From: an uncultured Pelagibacteraceae bacterium
Lineage (GTDB): Bacteria > Pseudomonadota > Alphaproteobacteria > Pelagibacterales > Pelagibacteraceae
Direction of reading: 5' to 3'
Assembly: GCA_902526405.1 (NCBI GenBank)
Contig: CABZKL010000008.1
Location: 1 to 42,224, forward strand
Length of the DNA: 42,224 bases
The notes below the pieces were generated by a model. The model worked only from the letters and a program-made list of their open reading frames with translations. It was not told the origin of the DNA and searched no databases. Numbering within the stretch: position 1 is the stretch's first letter; each line of letters begins with the position of its first letter. Below are positions 15,076 through 26,656 of the stretch, one piece after another. The position numbers were made by a program, and so were the translations under genes.

Positions 15076-16839
15076 TTATACTTTTAAAGGAAGAACTTTT
15101 AACAAAAGTTTATTTCTAATCAAATCAACATTTAGTTGATTGAGTGTATTGATAATAAAATAAACAGTGTCCTCATCTAGATTTTCAATTTTTTCCGGAC
15201 CAATAACTTCAATTACTCTAAGCAGTGCAGCGCCAATTTCATTATTTTCAATCATGAACTGAATATCTGCAGGCATTTCTGACTGATTAATCTCATACAA
15301 GCTATCATATTTTTTTGAAATTTGAATTCCATCAGATTTCAATGCTTCTAAAAAAATAATATCTTTTTTGGATAGAAAATATTTTTTATCTTTTTTTATT
15401 TTCTTTAAAAATTTTTCAAGATCTTGTTCGATCTGTGATTTAGCGTAGTCCCCATTAAAATAATTCACTAATTTAGATTGATGCAAAACTTTATTATTAA
15501 ATTTTATTTTCTTATCTCTTATTTTCTCAGTTTTAGAATAGTTGTTATAAAAAGTTGTATAATTTGAAGGTACATCATCTTCTGGAATTCGATTTAGAAA
15601 ACGTTTTAATTCTTCATCAAAAGCATTGCCAATTTCATCCTTATTAAACACATCTTTTAAAGTTTTCATCAACTCTAATTTTAATTTTGGCTCCTCTGTT
15701 AAAAGTGTTCGTTGGTATAAAAGTGCTCTCCCTTCTATAGGTGGCAAGGATTTATACGCTTCCTGTGCATTTAAAAATTGACTAATATTAAATTGAAACT
15801 TTTTATAAAATTCAAATAAATCTTTTTCTGAATAATTTTTATCGTGAACTGCTTTTTCAATCGTAGAAATTTTATCTATATCTGTAATTTCTATATCTTG
15901 AATATTAAAAAGAAGATTGGATGCAGATAAATATTGCCAAATAAATTTTGGAGTATCTACATTTGGCTCAAAAGAAAATTCAGGATCAGTTCTATGTGCT
16001 AAGTGAAAATCTAAAATAGAGTTTTCAGAGATTGCTTTATCTGCTTCCTCTACATATCCAAATAAATAACTTATTTTATTTTCATAGTAATCATCTTGAA
16101 AACCAAGTTCTTTTTTCAAATCTAAAATTAATTGAGCCTCTTCATTTTTACCATAATTAATTAAACAATATAAATTGAACTTAGATAAATATTCATCTTC
16201 TATTGGTATGGTAAAATTAGAAAAAATTTCGCATGATTTTTTTATGTTTGAGTCAGATAAATAAGTATCTACTAAAAACCTGGTTAGATCTGGGTGTAAG
16301 TTAACAGTCTGATTTTTTATCAAATATTCTTCAATTAACTCTAGATTGGAATTTTTAATTAACCAATCAGATTTATATTTCAAAAACTCTTTCTCACTAA
16401 TATTTTGATTTGGATAGTAAGCATTGGTTAACATGGAAATATTCATTATTTCAGAAGCATCTTGTGAAAGATTATATTTGTTTATGTTTTCAAAAAGACT
16501 TTTTAACTTTGACCCATCAGAATTTGACCACATATCCATACTTAGTCCATATTCAGCTGGATCATATAGTCCTACAATTTTGATTTCTTTCGACGCAACA
16601 TCTTGGTCTAGTTTAATTGGATCATTTTTTTTGTTTGATTGCATGTCATAAATTCTGCTTCCACTGCTATTGTTTTGGTTTTGGTCAGAAATATTGGTTT
16701 CTACAACAATATCTGTTTCTTTTTTTTCTAAATTCCAGATATCAACTGGTTTATCTTCTGCGAACGAATTTATCCCTAATAATAAATAAAATATTAAAAT
16801 TGAAAAATATTTCTTATTTAACAATTTTAAAATTTTCAT
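15076..16839 (-). CDS. Exported protein of unknown function, 587 residues
   Basis: This protein opens with a typical signal peptide: KILKLLNKKYF, a hydrophobic ILIFYLLLGI core and a probable signal peptidase I site after SFA (about residue 28). The mature part is acidic and largely helical without obvious catalytic motifs, and it has the look of a repeat-type (TPR-like) scaffold in the periplasm. I do not recognise a named family. The gene overlaps the 3' end of an upstream small membrane-protein gene by 26 bases and precedes def-fmt-truA, so it may share their transcript. Its placement between that gene and def suggests an envelope role; this is inference. Confidence 0.75.
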   Translation of the reverse strand: MKILKLLNKKYFSILIFYLLLGINSFAEDKPVDIWNLEKKETDIVVETNISDQNQNNSSGSRIYDMQSNKKNDPIKLDQDVASKEIKIVGLYDPAEYGLSMDMWSNSDGSKLKSLFENINKYNLSQDASEIMNISMLTNAYYPNQNISEKEFLKYKSDWLIKNSNLELIEEYLIKNQTVNLHPDLTRFLVDTYLSDSNIKKSCEIFSNFTIPIEDEYLSKFNLYCLINYGKNEEAQLILDLKKELGFQDDYYENKISYLFGYVEEADKAISENSILDFHLAHRTDPEFSFEPNVDTPKFIWQYLSASNLLFNIQDIEITDIDKISTIEKAVHDKNYSEKDLFEFYKKFQFNISQFLNAQEAYKSLPPIEGRALLYQRTLLTEEPKLKLELMKTLKDVFNKDEIGNAFDEELKRFLNRIPEDDVPSNYTTFYNNYSKTEKIRDKKIKFNNKVLHQSKLVNYFNGDYAKSQIEQDLEKFLKKIKKDKKYFLSKKDIIFLEALKSDGIQISKKYDSLYEINQSEMPADIQFMIENNEIGAALLRVIEVIGPEKIENLDEDTVYFIINTLNQLNVDLIRNKLLLKVLPLKV

Positions 16840-16996
16840 TTGGAATTATTTTTTCTATTTCTTTTTTAGGTGCAGGAAAGTCTAATGAGTTTATAAAAAA
16901 TACTATTCCTATAACAACAATCAATCCAAGTGTTAATTTAATTACAATTCCTGTAATACTAGCTTTGCCTGAACTTGTGTTTTTAGTAAATTGCAT
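16814..16996 (-). CDS. Small single-pass membrane protein, 60 residues
   Basis: A 60-residue protein with a polar N-terminus (MQFTKNTSSGKAS), one strong transmembrane helix (about residues 14-35, ITGIVIKLTLGLIVVIGIVF) and a short charged tail containing PAPKKEIEK. The tail is predicted to be periplasmic or extracytoplasmic. It overlaps the downstream exported-protein gene by 26 bases in another frame, suggesting coupled expression. It is divergent from aroK, with a 57-base shared spacer. I do not recognise a family. It is kept because the composition is typical of a real membrane anchor and the position makes a tight gene pair. Confidence 0.65.
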   Translation of the reverse strand: MQFTKNTSSGKASITGIVIKLTLGLIVVIGIVFFINSLDFPAPKKEIEKIIPNENFKIVK

Positions 16997-17006
16997 ATAA
17001 CTTTAG

Positions 17007-17021
17007 TTAATTTCAAATTAA
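17007..17021. promoter_or_regulatory. Perfect palindrome in divergent promoter region
   Basis: A perfect 7+1+7 inverted repeat (TTAATTT C AAATTAA) sits in the 57-base gap between the small membrane-protein gene and aroK. It could be an operator for one or both directions. In AT-rich DNA such palindromes also arise by chance, so the assignment is weak. Confidence 0.25.
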
Positions 17022-17053
17022 GACATATTTGTGTTTTTTCAATAAAGAAACTT

Positions 17054-17566
17054 ATGAAATCAAAAGAAAATCTAGTGTTTTTAGGAATGATGGGATCTGG
17101 AAAGAGTTCTATAGGCATGCTGGTCGCAAAAAAACTAAAATTAAATTTTATAGATATAGATAGTGAGATTGAAAATAAAGTAGGAACAACCATAAGCAAA
17201 ATGTTTGAGGATAAAGGTGAAGATTTTTTTAGAAAAGTTGAAGAGAAAGTAACACTAAAAAATTTAAAACTACACTCATCTGTAATTTCTCTTGGTGGTG
17301 GAGCTTTCATGAATGAAAATATTAGAAGAGAAGTTTTAAAAAATCATAAATCGTTTTGGCTAAACTGGAATAGTAATATTTTGTTAGGGAGAATAAAAAA
17401 TAGTAAAAAAAGACCTCTTGCGATAAATTCATCGGATGATCAAATAATTGAATTAATTCAAAAACGCTCTAACGTCTATGCAAAAGCTTTATTTGAAATT
17501 AAATGTGATAACTTAACTAAAAATGAAGTAGTTAATAAAATAATTAAAATTTATGAGTCAAATTAA
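17054..17566 (+). CDS. aroK: Shikimate kinase
   Basis: A 170-residue P-loop kinase that phosphorylates shikimate in the chorismate pathway. Visible are the Walker A GMMGSGKS (11-18), the shikimate-binding DIDSEIE, and SLGGGAF, the glycine motif contacting substrate. I chose the ATG at 17054 because it places the Walker motif at the normal distance; an in-frame ATG at 16991 would add 21 residues that overlap the divergent gene and do not fit the family. It overlaps aroB by 14 bases, a classical aroK-aroB pair. Confidence 0.95.
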   Translation: MKSKENLVFLGMMGSGKSSIGMLVAKKLKLNFIDIDSEIENKVGTTISKMFEDKGEDFFRKVEEKVTLKNLKLHSSVISLGGGAFMNENIRREVLKNHKSFWLNWNSNILLGRIKNSKKRPLAINSSDDQIIELIQKRSNVYAKALFEIKCDNLTKNEVVNKIIKIYESN

Positions 17567-18659
17567 ATTAAATATAGAAACAAAGACACAGAAATATCCT
17601 ATCTATATTGGAAAAAAAGTATCTGCGAATATTTTTCAAATTACAAAATCTAACTCAATTAAATTTAACAGATGTCTTTTAGTTGTAGATAGTAATGTTC
17701 CTAAAAAGTTTGTTTCACTTATTAAGAAATCTTTAAAAAATAAAATGAGTTTTATCCATTATTTTAAAGCTAATGAATTAAATAAAAATATGAATAGTAT
17801 TAACAAGATTTTAGAAATTTTGTTAAATAAAAATTTTTCCAGAGATGACTGTTTGATATCTATTGGAGGAGGAATTACAGGAGATATAAGTGGTTTTGCT
17901 GCAAGTCTTTTCAAGAGGGGACTTAAGTTTATAAATATACCAACTACTCTTTTGTCTCAAGTTGACTCATCAATTGGTGGTAAGACTGGTATAAATACTA
18001 AGTATGGTAAAAATCTAGTTGGGAGTTTTTATCAGCCAAATCTTGTTATTTCTGATACTGAATTTTTAAAAACATTGCCTAAGAGAGAGATAGTTTGTGG
18101 ATATGGAGAGATTTTAAAACATTCAATTATTGGAAATAAAAAATTTTATAATTTTTTAAACAACCATAAAAACGAAATTTTAAAGCTCACTTCTCCGTTT
18201 CTTGAAAAAGCTATTCATGAAAGTTGTAAAATTAAAAAAACTGTAGTTCAAAAAGACGAAAAAGAAAAGGGTTTAAGAAAAATTTTAAATTTTGGTCATT
18301 CCTTTGCGCATGCTTATGAAGCAACATTAGGATTTAGCAAAAAGTTAAATCATGGAGAAGCAGTAATACTTGGAATGAAAACTGCACTCAATTTTAGTCT
18401 GAAGGCAAAATTAATGAATAAAAGGGAGTATTATTCTATTTTAGATCATATTAATAATTCTGATTTACCATCTTCTGTAAGTAAATTTTTTAGTCCAAAA
18501 GATGTAAACAAAATTTTAAGTTTTATGACAAAAGATAAGAAAAACAGATCAAATAATATTAATTTGGTTTTACTTAAAAAAATTGGAACCCCAATAATTA
18601 ATAAAGAATATTCTAAAAAAAAAATAAGCTTATTTTTAAAAATTTTTTTACAAAATTAA
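17553..18659 (+). CDS. aroB: 3-dehydroquinate synthase
   Basis: This 368-residue NAD- and metal-dependent enzyme converts DAHP to 3-dehydroquinate. Conserved elements are the GGGITGDISGFAAS nucleotide loop, IPTTLLSQVDSSIGGKTGIN, GYGEILKH and NFGHSFAHAYEA, whose Glu and His residues bind the metal. The start (MSQIKLNIETK) overlaps the end of aroK, so the pair is coupled. Its 3' end overlaps the convergent bolA gene by 12 bases. The length is normal, and nothing is missing from the active site. Confidence 0.97.
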   Translation: MSQIKLNIETKTQKYPIYIGKKVSANIFQITKSNSIKFNRCLLVVDSNVPKKFVSLIKKSLKNKMSFIHYFKANELNKNMNSINKILEILLNKNFSRDDCLISIGGGITGDISGFAASLFKRGLKFINIPTTLLSQVDSSIGGKTGINTKYGKNLVGSFYQPNLVISDTEFLKTLPKREIVCGYGEILKHSIIGNKKFYNFLNNHKNEILKLTSPFLEKAIHESCKIKKTVVQKDEKEKGLRKILNFGHSFAHAYEATLGFSKKLNHGEAVILGMKTALNFSLKAKLMNKREYYSILDHINNSDLPSSVSKFFSPKDVNKILSFMTKDKKNRSNNINLVLLKKIGTPIINKEYSKKKISLFLKIFLQN

Positions 18660-18908
18660 GATTTGTATCGAGTGAATAGACTCTTTCATTTCCTTATCTA
18701 GAATTTTGTAAATTTTCTTATTACTTTCTATCTTACTCATAGTCTTAAGTTCACTAGAGATTAAACTTATTTTCAAATGGGATTTACCTTCTTGATTGCC
18801 AGTATGGTTTTTGTGAAGAAAAGATTTATCCTCAATTTTAATGTCTTCAATGTTTATCTGATTTTGTAATTTTTTTTTTACAATTGCAATTAAGTCATTT
18901 ATATCCAT
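18648..18908 (-). CDS. bolA: BolA family protein
   Basis: An 86-residue BolA-like protein. The family pattern is present: an N-terminal helix, then HLKISLISSELKTMSKIESN and the terminal MKESIHSIQI with its conserved His, which can ligand an iron-sulfur cluster with a monothiol glutaredoxin. The FLHKNHTGNQEGKSH loop is also typical. BolA proteins act in iron-sulfur trafficking or transcription. The gene is divergent from the J-domain gene with only 19 bases between start codons and overlaps aroB at its 3' end. The bolA/J-protein/cobS/cobT neighbourhood recurs in alphaproteobacteria. Confidence 0.88.
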   Translation of the reverse strand: MDINDLIAIVKKKLQNQINIEDIKIEDKSFLHKNHTGNQEGKSHLKISLISSELKTMSKIESNKKIYKILDKEMKESIHSIQILIL

Positions 18909-18927
18909 AAGTATAATTTATTATATC

Positions 18928-19461
18928 ATGAAAAATATTTGTGACTGGAATAATTGTAATGAAATTGGTGAATATAAAGCACCAGTTGAAAAAGATAATA
19001 GTAAAAAATTTAGAATGCTATGTCTAGAGCATGTCAAAGAATTTAATAAAAATTGGAATTACTTTTCAGGAATGAATGATGACCAAGTAATGAATTTTTT
19101 GAAATCTGATATGATATGGCATAAGCCTACTCAGAGCTTTAGCTCTTCAGATAATTTTTTTAAAGTTCTCTGGAATACAACATTAAAAGATGAATTAGAT
19201 AAAGATAAAATAAATGGTGACTATGATCATATGCGTCAATTTAAATTTGACCACAAAGATATCAAAGCGTTTGGTATTCTTGGTATTTCCGTCGGTCTAA
19301 AATGGAAGAAAATACAAGATAAATTCAAAGTACTTGTGAAAAAATTCCACCCTGATATGAATTCTGGAAATAAAAAATACGAGGAAAAACTTAAATTAAT
19401 TACTTTAGCTTATACTCAGCTTAAAAATACTTATAGAGATAAAATTGACACCAAATCTTGA
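18928..19461 (+). CDS. J-domain protein with N-terminal zinc-finger-like motif
   Basis: A 177-residue protein with its J domain at the C-terminus (about residues 110-172), including the HPD tripeptide ([10 protein letters not shown]) that stimulates DnaK-type ATPases. The N-terminus carries C5, C10, C32 and H35 (CDWNNC and CLEHV), which could bind a metal. This architecture is common in alphaproteobacterial proteins encoded between bolA and cobS. The client is unknown; proximity to cobS/cobT suggests help with that AAA+/VWA complex (inference). It overlaps cobS by 17 bases. It is not a full DnaJ, since the G/F and zinc-repeat regions are absent. Confidence 0.88.
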   Translation: MKNICDWNNCNEIGEYKAPVEKDNSKKFRMLCLEHVKEFNKNWNYFSGMNDDQVMNFLKSDMIWHKPTQSFSSSDNFFKVLWNTTLKDELDKDKINGDYDHMRQFKFDHKDIKAFGILGISVGLKWKKIQDKFKVLVKKFHPDMNSGNKKYEEKLKLITLAYTQLKNTYRDKIDTKS

Positions 19462-20419
19462 CATAAAACCAGATATCAAAGTTTCTTTAAAACAAACGTT
19501 TGGAATTGAGTCAGAAATGGAAGTTGATGCCTTTTCAAAAAAGAATGATTATGTTCCTGAAATTGATAAAAGTTATAAATTTGACAGAGATACTACTCTG
19601 GCAATAATTTCTGGATTTTCGTTTAACAAAAGAGTTTTAGTTCAAGGGTATCATGGTACGGGTAAATCTACTCATATTGAACAAATAGCTGCTAGACTAA
19701 ACTGGCCATGTATTCGTGTAAATCTAGACAGCCATGTTAGCCGAATAGATTTGATTGGAAAAGATGCAATTGTTTTAAAAGAAGGTAAGCAAGTTACTCA
19801 ATTTAATGAGGGAATTTTACCCTGGTCTATCCAAAATCCAGTCGCTCTAGTATTTGATGAATATGATGCAGGAAGACCTGATGTTATGTTTGTGATTCAG
19901 AGAGTTTTAGAAGCTGAAGGAAATTTTACGTTATTGGATAAAAATAAAGTAATAAAGCAAAATAAATTTTTTAGATTATTTGCAACATCAAATACCGTAG
20001 GCTTAGGAGATACCAGTGGTCTTTACCACGGCACTCAACAAATAAACCAAGGTCAAATGGATAGATGGAATATAGTCACGACACTAAATTATCTTAGTCT
20101 TGATAGAGAAATGGATATTGTTTTGGCTAAAAATAAAAATTTAAACAATTCAAAAGGCAAAGAAATTGTTTCCAACATGATTAAAGTAGCCTCTTTAACA
20201 CGTAAGGGTTTTATTGCGGGTGATATTTCAACAGTTATGAGTCCAAGAACTGTTATGCACTGGGCAGAAAATTCAGAGATCTTTAAAGATATAGGTTACG
20301 CTTTTAGAGTAACCTTTCTAAATAAATGTGACGATATAGAAAAGAATACTATCGCAGAATATTATCAAAGATGTTTTGGTGAAGAATTGCCTGAATCACT
20401 TATAAATATTCAAATTTAA
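19445..20419 (+). CDS. cobS: CobS-type AAA+ ATPase
   Basis: A 324-residue MoxR-like AAA+ ATPase. Walker A is GYHGTGKST (68-76) and Walker B is ALVFDEYD (134-141), followed by sensor-1-like [13 protein letters not shown] and the CobS signature [16 protein letters not shown]. In aerobic B12 makers CobS, CobT and CobN insert cobalt into hydrogenobyrinate diamide. A TTG start at 19445 gives the family-like N-terminus ([20 protein letters not shown]), overlapping the J-protein gene by 17 bases. cobT follows directly. No corrin-pathway gene or cobN is in the window, so the cobalamin role is not established here. Confidence 0.93.
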   Translation: MTPNLDIKPDIKVSLKQTFGIESEMEVDAFSKKNDYVPEIDKSYKFDRDTTLAIISGFSFNKRVLVQGYHGTGKSTHIEQIAARLNWPCIRVNLDSHVSRIDLIGKDAIVLKEGKQVTQFNEGILPWSIQNPVALVFDEYDAGRPDVMFVIQRVLEAEGNFTLLDKNKVIKQNKFFRLFATSNTVGLGDTSGLYHGTQQINQGQMDRWNIVTTLNYLSLDREMDIVLAKNKNLNNSKGKEIVSNMIKVASLTRKGFIAGDISTVMSPRTVMHWAENSEIFKDIGYAFRVTFLNKCDDIEKNTIAEYYQRCFGEELPESLINIQI

Positions 20420-22216
20420 ATGGGTACTAGAGAAAGTAATTTAAAAGAAAAATTTAGGATTGCATTAACTTCAACGGCAAAAGCTATATCTGACGACTTT
20501 GATTTAAATAAAAAACAGTCTGAAAAAAATAGGTCTCAAGATACAAATTTTATAGAAATTGATAACATAAATAGTCCAAGTGATTTTATAAGATTAAGAG
20601 CAGAAACAGACTCTTCTGCTTTAAAGAAAAAGTTTTCAAATGACGCTATTTATAAAAAAAATTTACCAGGAAATAACTCATCTAGATCCCTTTATAACAT
20701 TGCAGAAAAAATCAGATATGAGGCGTTGGGTGGTCAAATGTTAAAAGGTATCGAAAAAAATTTTCATGAAAATTATTCTCAAATAATTACTCAAAAACGT
20801 AGAGATCAATTGAAAACCAAAGAAGATGTTACTGTTTCTGAGGCATTTGAACTTTACATGCTTAAAAATTTTCATAAAGTAAAACTCAATCCATTAACCT
20901 CAAAAATGCTTAATTTTTGGGAGAAAGATTTTGAGAAATCTATAGAAAAACACAAAGAATTTTTATTAGACAATCTAGAAGATCAAAATACTTATAGCTC
21001 TCGTTTTTCTAAGATTTTAGAGGAAATGGATATTTTTCAAAGTGAGGAAGATCAAACTAACGAGGAAAATCAAGATCAAGGGCAAGATAATCCTTCAAAC
21101 GATGATCAAAATAATGATAATGAGGACAACAAAGATGAAAATGAAGATAAAGAAACACAAGCTACTATAGATGCAGATTATGATGTTGATGAATTTAATT
21201 TAGACGAGCAACTATCAGAGATAGAATCAGAAGAACAAAGTTCAGAGCAAATTCTAAAAAAGAACCTCGATAATCTCAATCTTAATTATAAAATCTTTAC
21301 CACTCAGTTTGATGAAATTGTAAAAGCAGAAAACCTAGAAAATGCAGATGAAGCAACTAAACTAAGAACAAGTTTAGACCAACAATTAATAGGTTTTCAA
21401 GATGTCATCACAAAACTAGCAAATAAACTTCAAAGACAATTGCTTGCAAAACAAAATAGGGCATGGGAATTTGATTTAGAAGAAGGATTGCTTGATAGTT
21501 CAAAACTACCAAGAATAATTATGGATCCCTACAATTCCTTATCATTTAAAAAAGAAAAAGATTTAGACTTCAAAGATACTGTCGTTACTCTGTTAATAGA
21601 TAATTCAGGATCGATGAGAGGAAGACCAATTACCATAGCTGCGATTTGTGCTGATATTTTATCTAGAACACTAGAGAGGTGTTCAGTTAAAGTTGAAATT
21701 TTAGGTTTTACAACTAAAAACTGGAAAGGCGGTCAGTCAAGAGAATTATGGGCAAAAAGTTCAAAACCAAAAACTCCTGGAAGATTAAACGATTTAAGAC
21801 ATATAATTTATAAAGGTGCAGATACTCACTGGAGACAAGCAAAAAATAACTTAGGGCTAATGCTTAAAGAGGGTCTACTAAAAGAAAATATTGATGGGGA
21901 AGCGATATCTTGGGCTTACAGTAGAATAAAAAAAAGAAAAGAGGAGAGAAAAATTTTAATGGTTATTTCTGATGGAGCTCCTGTTGATGACTCAACTCTT
22001 TCTGTAAACTCTGGTGATTTCCTTGAAAAAAATCTTAAAAAAATAGTCAAATATATTGAAAATAAATCAGATATAGAAATTCTCGCAATAGGAATTGGTC
22101 ATGATGTTTCTAGATATTACGATAAAGCAATTAAGATTACTGACGTTAATGAATTAGGAGATGTAATGATTTCACAATTAAGTTCTCTTTTTGAAACAAA
22201 AAAAAATTTTCATTAG
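20420..22216 (+). CDS. cobT: CobT-type VWA-domain chelatase subunit
   Basis: A 598-residue protein with an N-terminal helical region, a highly acidic Asn/Asp/Glu-rich linker (about 212-275) and a C-terminal von Willebrand factor A domain. The MIDAS motif DNSGSMRG (about residue 393) is intact, followed by [14 protein letters not shown] and [13 protein letters not shown]. In cobaltochelatase CobT pairs with the CobS hexamer and binds the metal-chelating CobN subunit. The ATG follows the cobS stop with no gap, so the two are coupled. The last four bases overlap the convergent sensor-kinase gene. The length is close to that of known CobT proteins. Confidence 0.92.
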   Translation: MGTRESNLKEKFRIALTSTAKAISDDFDLNKKQSEKNRSQDTNFIEIDNINSPSDFIRLRAETDSSALKKKFSNDAIYKKNLPGNNSSRSLYNIAEKIRYEALGGQMLKGIEKNFHENYSQIITQKRRDQLKTKEDVTVSEAFELYMLKNFHKVKLNPLTSKMLNFWEKDFEKSIEKHKEFLLDNLEDQNTYSSRFSKILEEMDIFQSEEDQTNEENQDQGQDNPSNDDQNNDNEDNKDENEDKETQATIDADYDVDEFNLDEQLSEIESEEQSSEQILKKNLDNLNLNYKIFTTQFDEIVKAENLENADEATKLRTSLDQQLIGFQDVITKLANKLQRQLLAKQNRAWEFDLEEGLLDSSKLPRIIMDPYNSLSFKKEKDLDFKDTVVTLLIDNSGSMRGRPITIAAICADILSRTLERCSVKVEILGFTTKNWKGGQSRELWAKSSKPKTPGRLNDLRHIIYKGADTHWRQAKNNLGLMLKEGLLKENIDGEAISWAYSRIKKRKEERKILMVISDGAPVDDSTLSVNSGDFLEKNLKKIVKYIENKSDIEILAIGIGHDVSRYYDKAIKITDVNELGDVMISQLSSLFETKKNFH

Positions 22217-23493
22217 ATGTTAAATAAGTCTGAGTTCTGCCAATGAATTAAAACTTCTGCTCCACTTCTAGTTTTAGAATTTCTAAAATTTAATGAAGCA
22301 AAGTTTTTTTCTAACAAGGTCTTTCCTATAAATAAGCCAAGTCCTAAACCTGTTTTTGATTTGTCTTCAGGATTGCTAGTTTTTAAGTAAGGTTCACCAA
22401 TTTTAGATATAATATCTCTAGGATAGCCCTCTCCATCATCTTCTATTGTTATTTCTGTCATTTCACTGTCACTTCTTAAATTTATGAAAATTTTTTCTTT
22501 TGAAAATTTATTAGCATTACCTATAAAATTTCTTAATCCATATACAATTTCAATGGATTTTGTTATTTTTTTTGGGTTAGAGTCCTGATCAAAATTGAAT
22601 ATAAAATTTTTCTTACTTATTTCTTTGAAAGAAGAAATTATCTCAGTTAAGTATTCTCTTATAGTTATATCTTTATCTATAAAATCGTCTTCCTCAACTG
22701 GATTAAGACTTAATCTTTTTAAAATTTCATTACATCTTTCCACCTGACTATTTAATAACTCAAAGTCTTTTTTAAATTCTTTATTATTCTCTAATTGTTT
22801 TGATAGATCTTGAATAATTATTTTAATTGTTGAAAGTGGAGTGCCTAGTGAATGTGCTGCTGCTGCTGCTTGACCACCTAAAGATAATAATTCATGTTCT
22901 TTTGCCATTACCTCCTCCATTTTTGATAATGCATCTTTTCTCAATCGTGATTGTGAACCGAAGGTCATTGCAAAATAGTTTAAAAAAACCAAAGCAATTA
23001 ACAACGCAATTGGTATAGAAAAATAATAATACGGGCTTACATGAAAATGATCGCTTAAAGGTAAGGGTAAATCTTTAGAATAGAAAGTTAAAAGTAAGAC
23101 CAAAATTGCTGTCAAAATTACTAATAATGTATTAGTTTTAAAACTTAAATTAGAGGAAGAAAACACACTTGGTATTAAAAGAAATATAGCAAATGGATTA
23201 ACAATACCTCCAGTCAAATAAAGTAAAGCACTCAGTTGAATTATATCAATAAACAAAAAAATAAATGCTGATCTGTCGGTTAGTTGAGTTTTTTTATAAA
23301 TATAAATTAAATAAAAATTACTAAGTATTCCCAGCATAATTATTAAATTTGATAAAATAAAATCAAATTTAAAATTGAAAATTAAATATACAAAGTTTAC
23401 AGCTCCAAATTGACCTATAATTCCGATCCATCTTAAATTTACATAAGTTGATTTTTTAAAAGAGTATTGCTTTGAAGTTTCAAAAAACTTCAT
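22213..23493 (-). CDS. regB: RegB/PrrB-type redox sensor histidine kinase
   Basis: A 426-residue membrane histidine kinase. About six transmembrane helices span residues 20-175, with the quinone-binding motif GGxxNPF seen as GGIVNPF (95-101), a hallmark of RegB/PrrB/ActS. The phospho-acceptor is H214 in AHSLGTPLS, and the HATPase domain shows [16 protein letters not shown] and [10 protein letters not shown]254 ([10 protein letters not shown]) lies near the position of the redox-active Cys known in RegB. These kinases control energy and redox genes through RegA, which is not adjacent. The gene lies three bases after gyrB and overlaps cobT at its end. Confidence 0.9.
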   Translation of the reverse strand: MKFFETSKQYSFKKSTYVNLRWIGIIGQFGAVNFVYLIFNFKFDFILSNLIIMLGILSNFYLIYIYKKTQLTDRSAFIFLFIDIIQLSALLYLTGGIVNPFAIFLLIPSVFSSSNLSFKTNTLLVILTAILVLLLTFYSKDLPLPLSDHFHVSPYYYFSIPIALLIALVFLNYFAMTFGSQSRLRKDALSKMEEVMAKEHELLSLGGQAAAAAHSLGTPLSTIKIIIQDLSKQLENNKEFKKDFELLNSQVERCNEILKRLSLNPVEEDDFIDKDITIREYLTEIISSFKEISKKNFIFNFDQDSNPKKITKSIEIVYGLRNFIGNANKFSKEKIFINLRSDSEMTEITIEDDGEGYPRDIISKIGEPYLKTSNPEDKSKTGLGLGLFIGKTLLEKNFASLNFRNSKTRSGAEVLIHWQNSDLFNI

Positions 23494-23495
23494 TT

Positions 23496-25556
<2,061 letters not shown>

Positions 25557-25668
25557 TTAATCTTTGGAAAGAGACTAATCATAACATTTTTTAAAAAAAA
25601 TGCTGATTTATCTTTGCAAAAAATGAATAGACAGAACAAATTAGTATTGATAATCAAGGCTTTTTTAA

Positions 25669-25758
25669 TGGCGGAGAGAATGGGATTCGAACCCATGATA
25701 GGGCTTCCCCTATACACGCTTTCCAAGCGTGCGCCTTCAACCACTCGGCCACCTCTCC
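25669..25758 (-). tRNA. tRNA-Ser (GGA)
   Basis: The reverse complement forms a 90-base class II tRNA. The acceptor is GGAGAGG/TCTCTCC, the D-arm begins GGCCGAG, and the anticodon stem CACGC/GCGTG has loop TTGGAAA giving anticodon GGA. A long variable arm (about TATAGGGGAAGCCCTATC) is followed by the T-loop TTCGAAT, discriminator G and an encoded CCA (25669-25671). It lies between the glycosyltransferase pair and gyrB. Confidence 0.96.
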
Positions 25759-25776
25759 ATAAAAATTAAATATTTT

Positions 25777-26655
25777 TTATTTTTTAATTAAGATTTTTTT
25801 TTCAATATTTTTTTCCTTTACTATAAAATTATCTTCAAAACCTAGTTGTGTGTAATGAATGATATTTATTTTTCTATTAGGAAATGAAGGTGTATAAAAA
25901 TCATTGTTTATTTTCTTAATTTTTTCAGATCGACTAACTAGCCAATTACTTGTTGAGTCTAAGATAGAAATCTTCTCAAAGTTTTCATAAATTACTTTAT
26001 TCAGAGATAGTTGATCAGTTTTTATACCATAGCTTGTTTTTGCTTTATTCAAAGCATTTTGATACTCTGTTTTCCACAAATCCCAAATTTTGGATTTTGA
26101 TTTCAAACAAAAAACTCCATTATTAAATAACGGTTTAAAAAATAAATCCTCTCCTAATTTGTTTGAGAAATATTTTTTATAATTTTTAAAAGACCAACCC
26201 GATATTTTGTAAAATGAATTGAAAATTTTTTTTATACCAAATTTACTATTTTTAGATACATATGACTCATTTATCTCGGGAGCGATAGCTAATTCTTTAT
26301 CCTCACATGCATTTATTATATTTAAAATACCATCATTGCTAAGAACTTCAGTATCAGCATCCATCCATATGTATTTTTCATATCCAGGGAAATAGTCTCT
26401 CATAAACGGCCGTTCGGTTAATAATTTGAACCAGTCTTGCCTATCTTTAAAAAAAATTTTTAAATTATAATTAGCTTTTTTCTTTTTGGTAATTCTACTG
26501 TCAATTTCAGCTAGATAATGGCTATTATCTTCAACATCTAAAATACATAAATCACATATCTCTAATGAGTTAGAATTAATTAAAGAATTGACTAAATTTT
26601 TTAGAAAAGGATAATATTTTTTATCACTTCCAGTAACTATTACATTTTTTTTCAT
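25777..26655 (-). CDS. Glycosyltransferase, GT8-like GT-A fold
   Basis: A 292-residue cytoplasmic protein without a membrane segment. The N-terminus VIVTGSDKKYYPFLKNLVNS is typical of GT-A nucleotide-sugar binding. The metal-binding DxD is seen in YIWMDADTEVL (D99-D101), with a later FNNGVFCLKSKSKIWDLW and a terminal IIHYTQ, a pattern like that of GT8 and related families. It probably adds a sugar to a surface glycan or lipid; donor and acceptor are unknown. It follows a GT17-like gene by one base, and tRNA-Ser is 18 bases further on. It is lysine- and asparagine-rich compared with its core-gene neighbours. Confidence 0.72.
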   Translation of the reverse strand: MKKNVIVTGSDKKYYPFLKNLVNSLINSNSLEICDLCILDVEDNSHYLAEIDSRITKKKKANYNLKIFFKDRQDWFKLLTERPFMRDYFPGYEKYIWMDADTEVLSNDGILNIINACEDKELAIAPEINESYVSKNSKFGIKKIFNSFYKISGWSFKNYKKYFSNKLGEDLFFKPLFNNGVFCLKSKSKIWDLWKTEYQNALNKAKTSYGIKTDQLSLNKVIYENFEKISILDSTSNWLVSRSEKIKKINNDFYTPSFPNRKINIIHYTQLGFEDNFIVKEKNIEKKILIKK

Positions 26656-26656
26656 T

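Noticed and set aside
14810..15139. Plus-strand open frame of 109 residues
   Set aside because: It is antisense to def and the end of the exported protein, with no independent support.
16617..17000. Plus-strand open frame of 127 residues
   Set aside because: It is antisense to the signal peptide of the exported protein and the small membrane protein; its hydrophobicity is a mirror effect.
16942..17310. Minus-strand open frame of 122 residues
   Set aside because: It is antisense to the 5' half of aroK, with no family features.
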